A stretch of 64,000 bases of DNA from Candidatus Nitrosacidococcus tergens (lineage in GTDB: Bacteria > Pseudomonadota > Gammaproteobacteria > Nitrosococcales > Nitrosococcaceae): NCBI RefSeq assembly GCF_902810445.1, contig NZ_LR778175.1, positions 1,321,001 through 1,385,000 of the forward strand. Direction: 5' to 3'. Position 1 is the first letter of the stretch; every line of letters starts with the position of its first letter. Of this stretch, positions 61,605-64,000 are shown piece after piece. Made by a program: the position numbers and the translations under genes. A model generated the notes under the pieces. The model searched no databases. It saw nothing but the letters and a program-made list of their open reading frames with translations, and was not told where the DNA came from.

Positions 61605-63608
61605 TTAATTTAATAATGTACGTAAGTGAGCTAAATGAGCTTTTCCCCGCTGAATACGCTCAGCTGGATCTTTTGATGACTCTTGATCTTCCCATCTTAG
61701 ATCCGCTGAAGGTAGCTCTGATAAAAATCGGCTAGGTTGACAAGTAAATGCCTCACCATATCGTTGGCGTTTTTCAGCTAAAGTAAACCACAAGTTTCGT
61801 TGCGCCCGAGTAATGCCTACATAAGCTAGGCGCCGCTCTTCTTCGATAATATCTTGCTCAATACTGTTGCGATGAGGTAAGAGCTCCTCTTCCATACCTA
61901 CCATAAATACATGGGGAAACTCTAATCCTTTGGCAGCATGGAGAGTAGATAAATTTACTGTATCTTGGCTTTTTTTCTCTTGATTTCGCTCTAGAATATC
62001 TTGGAGACTGATGTGAGCTACCAAATCGCTTAAAGTTTGTCTATTGTCTCCCTGTTCATATAAACGTGCTAACCATTGAACTAAATCTTCAATATTCCCT
62101 GTTTTTTTCTCTACTGCACGAGGATCGTTACAAGTTTCATCTAACCAATGGTAATAATTAGATTCTTTAATTAAATCCTTAACTACTTCAATGGGATCAC
62201 TACGCTGTCCTTGATCTCCTAATTCAATAATCCATCGAGCAAAATTGTATAGCTTCTCTACTGCCTCTTCTGGAAGCTGACTATTCAATCCTACTTCAAA
62301 ACAAGCACCTAATAAGCTTTGATCTCGATGGGTTGCATATTGTGCTAGCTTTTCTAAGGTAACTGCTCCAATACCTCGTCGTGGCGTATTCACAATTCGT
62401 AGAAAAGCATGATCATCATCTCCATTGGTTAAAAGCCGTAGATAGGCCATTATATCTTTGACTTCAGTACGATCAAAAAAAGAAGTGCCTCCACTCAGAG
62501 TATAAGGAATCCCTTGAGTACGTAAGGCCTTTTCAAAGAGTCGAGATTGGTAATTACCTCGATATAAAATCGCATAGTCTTTGAATGTACAACGATGTTT
62601 AAATTGATGGTACATTAATTGAGCAATCACCTTATCTGCCTCATGGAATTCATCTTGGCAAGAGATCACTTGGATTGGATTACCTTCTCCTAAAGTACTC
62701 CAAAGTCGCTTTTCAAAAATATGTGAATTTTGGCTAATCAGCTGATTAGCTACTCGTAAAATACGAGTGGTAGATCGATAATTTTGTTCTAGTTTAATTA
62801 CTGTAAGCCGAGGAAAATCTTCTTTAAGTTGGTATAAGTTCTCTGGACGAGCCCCTCGCCAAGTATAAATAGATTGATCATCATCACCTACTACAGTAAA
62901 AGCGCTTCGCACTCCTGCTAAAGCTTTAATAAGCTGATACTGTGCCTCATTAGTATCTTGATATTCATCTACGAGCAAATAGTGTAAGTAGTTTTGCCAA
63001 CGATTAAGCACCTCTGTTTGAGTAGTAAATAAATATAGAGGTAATACAATAAGATCATCAAAATCCACTGCATTATAGGATCGTAGCCGTCGCTCGTAAG
63101 TTGTATATACTCGAGCAGTTAAATTTTCCTGTGGGTTGCCACCCTGATTCAATGCCTGTTCAGGTGTAATTAACGCATTCTTCCAAGCAGAAATTTGCCA
63201 CTGTAGATTGTTTTTATCTCCATCATAGGTATACTCTTGCTGGCATATATCTGCAATCAGAGAAAGGCTATCTTGAGAGTCAAGTAGTGAGAAATTCTTT
63301 TTAAGATTTAGATGTTCCCACTCTCTACGTAAAATGTTTAGTCCTAAAGTATGAAAAGTGGAAACGGTTAAGCCTCGAGTTTTTTCTTTAGGTAAGAGCT
63401 GACTAATCCGATCTTTCATCTCTCTAGCCGCTTTATTAGTAAATGTAACAGCCGCAATGGATCGGGCTGAAAACCCACAAGTTTGGATAAGGTAAGCTAT
63501 TTTATGGGTAATCACCTTTGTTTTACCGCTACCTGCACCAGCTAATACTAATAGAGGGTCATCAATATGTTGTACTGCCTGCTTTTGTTGAGAATTAAGC
63601 GTTTCCAT
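61605..63608 (-). CDS. rep: ATP-dependent DNA helicase Rep
   Basis: Rep is a 3'-5' SF1A helicase that helps replication forks pass protein-bound DNA. It has 667 residues, with motif I LAGAGSGKTKVITHK, motif II LLVDEYQDTNEAQY, motif III VGDDDQSIYTWRGA, motif IV RLEQNYRSTTRIL-type and motif VI YVGITRAQRNLWFT. The length and absence of a long C-terminal extension favour Rep over UvrD and PcrA. Its start overlaps the end of comM by 14 bases. Confidence 0.93.
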   Translation of the reverse strand: METLNSQQKQAVQHIDDPLLVLAGAGSGKTKVITHKIAYLIQTCGFSARSIAAVTFTNKAAREMKDRISQLLPKEKTRGLTVSTFHTLGLNILRREWEHLNLKKNFSLLDSQDSLSLIADICQQEYTYDGDKNNLQWQISAWKNALITPEQALNQGGNPQENLTARVYTTYERRLRSYNAVDFDDLIVLPLYLFTTQTEVLNRWQNYLHYLLVDEYQDTNEAQYQLIKALAGVRSAFTVVGDDDQSIYTWRGARPENLYQLKEDFPRLTVIKLEQNYRSTTRILRVANQLISQNSHIFEKRLWSTLGEGNPIQVISCQDEFHEADKVIAQLMYHQFKHRCTFKDYAILYRGNYQSRLFEKALRTQGIPYTLSGGTSFFDRTEVKDIMAYLRLLTNGDDDHAFLRIVNTPRRGIGAVTLEKLAQYATHRDQSLLGACFEVGLNSQLPEEAVEKLYNFARWIIELGDQGQRSDPIEVVKDLIKESNYYHWLDETCNDPRAVEKKTGNIEDLVQWLARLYEQGDNRQTLSDLVAHISLQDILERNQEKKSQDTVNLSTLHAAKGLEFPHVFMVGMEEELLPHRNSIEQDIIEEERRLAYVGITRAQRNLWFTLAEKRQRYGEAFTCQPSRFLSELPSADLRWEDQESSKDPAERIQRGKAHLAHLRTLLN

Positions 63609-64000
63609 AGATACGATCTAAACGCCGATAGCCAATAGCTTCTGAAAGGTGAGGAATTTCAATTGTTTTACTCGCTTCTAAATCTGCAATGGTTCGAGCT
63701 ACTTTTAAAATACGATGATAGGCTCGTGCAGAAAAACCTAAGCGCTCTGAGGCTTGCTCCAATAACGAATAGCCTTGAGTGCTCAGCATACATATCTGGC
63801 TAATTTCTTTGTTATTAAGCCAACTATTGAGCTTATTTAATCGGCTATATTGCACTTTTCTTGCTTTTTTTACTCTTGCTTGAACTTGTATGCTTTGCTC
63901 TGCAGATTTTTCTGCTTCAGAATGTAATAAATTTAATGGTACTGCAGGTATCTCCATGTGAATATCAATCCGATCCAATAAGGGACCTGAAACTTTAGCT
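63595..64000 (-). CDS. comM: YifB/ComM-family Mg-chelatase-like AAA ATPase, C-terminal part
   Basis: Only the last 135 or so codons are in the window; the reading frame is open to the right edge. The visible part begins VSGPLLDRIDIHMEIP, which follows the sensor region of the AAA domain. The C-terminal helical domain includes RLGFSARAYHRILKVARTIAD and SEAIGYRRLDR. ComM is a hexameric helicase that promotes branch migration in natural transformation. It overlaps rep by 14 bases. Confidence 0.9.
   Translation of the reverse strand, partial: AKVSGPLLDRIDIHMEIPAVPLNLLHSEAEKSAEQSIQVQARVKKARKVQYSRLNKLNSWLNNKEISQICMLSTQGYSLLEQASERLGFSARAYHRILKVARTIADLEASKTIEIPHLSEAIGYRRLDRIYGNA

Overview
The window comes from an AT-rich gammaproteobacterium. 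The evidence is the housekeeping gene set and its pairings: clpS-clpA beside a monothiol glutaredoxin, sodB, argD-argF, the AmgK/MurU cell-wall recycling pair, rsmD-coaD-ferredoxin, ftsY-rpoH, and rep-comM. Low GC, PEP carboxylase, glycogen synthase and an exosortase A (XrtA) exopolysaccharide locus would suit an environmental Chromatiales/Nitrosococcaceae-type organism. That placement is inference; no taxonomic marker gene is present.

Layout. (1) 1-1752: metal-ion ABC importer (permease partial, ATPase, binding protein). (2) 1930-5168: a 71-residue orphan, clpA, clpS and grxD, all leftward. (3) 5386-8180: sodB, argD and argF rightward. (4) 8202-9793: murU and amgK leftward, then tRNA-Val(CAC). 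(5) 10060-14297: a PEP-CTERM surface protein and rmlBACD for dTDP-rhamnose. (6) 14390-18759: glgA and ppc. (7) 18780-24517: ggt, ferredoxin, coaD, rsmD and an M16 protease pair. (8) 24629-26629: ftsY and rpoH, with a perfect CIRCE operator in front of rpoH. (9) 26647-58436: a 32 kb XrtA/PEP-CTERM polysaccharide locus, almost all leftward. (10) 58502-64000: glutathionyl-hydroquinone reductase, tRNA-Arg(CCG), ilvD, rep and the end of comM.

How the parts fit. The XrtA locus holds the core of a Wzx/Wzy-like export system: an initiating sugar transferase, outer-membrane export lipoprotein, chain-length protein, tyrosine kinase, flippase, O-ligase, several GT4 glycosyltransferases, UDP-GlcNAc 2-epimerase, two asparagine-synthase-like proteins, two deacetylases and two FemAB/GNAT-like transferases. 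Exosortase A is fused to an EpsI domain, and a large TPR lipoprotein (PrsT type) is divergent. The PEP-CTERM protein near 10.1-10.7 kb is a probable exosortase substrate, and rmlBACD could supply rhamnose to the polymer.

The most unusual signals are the CIRCE operator at rpoH; two long perfect 9-bp repeat arrays in the PEP-CTERM-associated outer-membrane protein, coding for the same Met-Gly-Gly peptide with different codons; an rmlD with no canonical start codon; an asparagine-synthase paralogue with a dead glutaminase site; and a 71-residue gene behind clpA. I found no CRISPR array, insertion sequence, prophage or defence system. No stretch above 300 bases lacks a gene or RNA.
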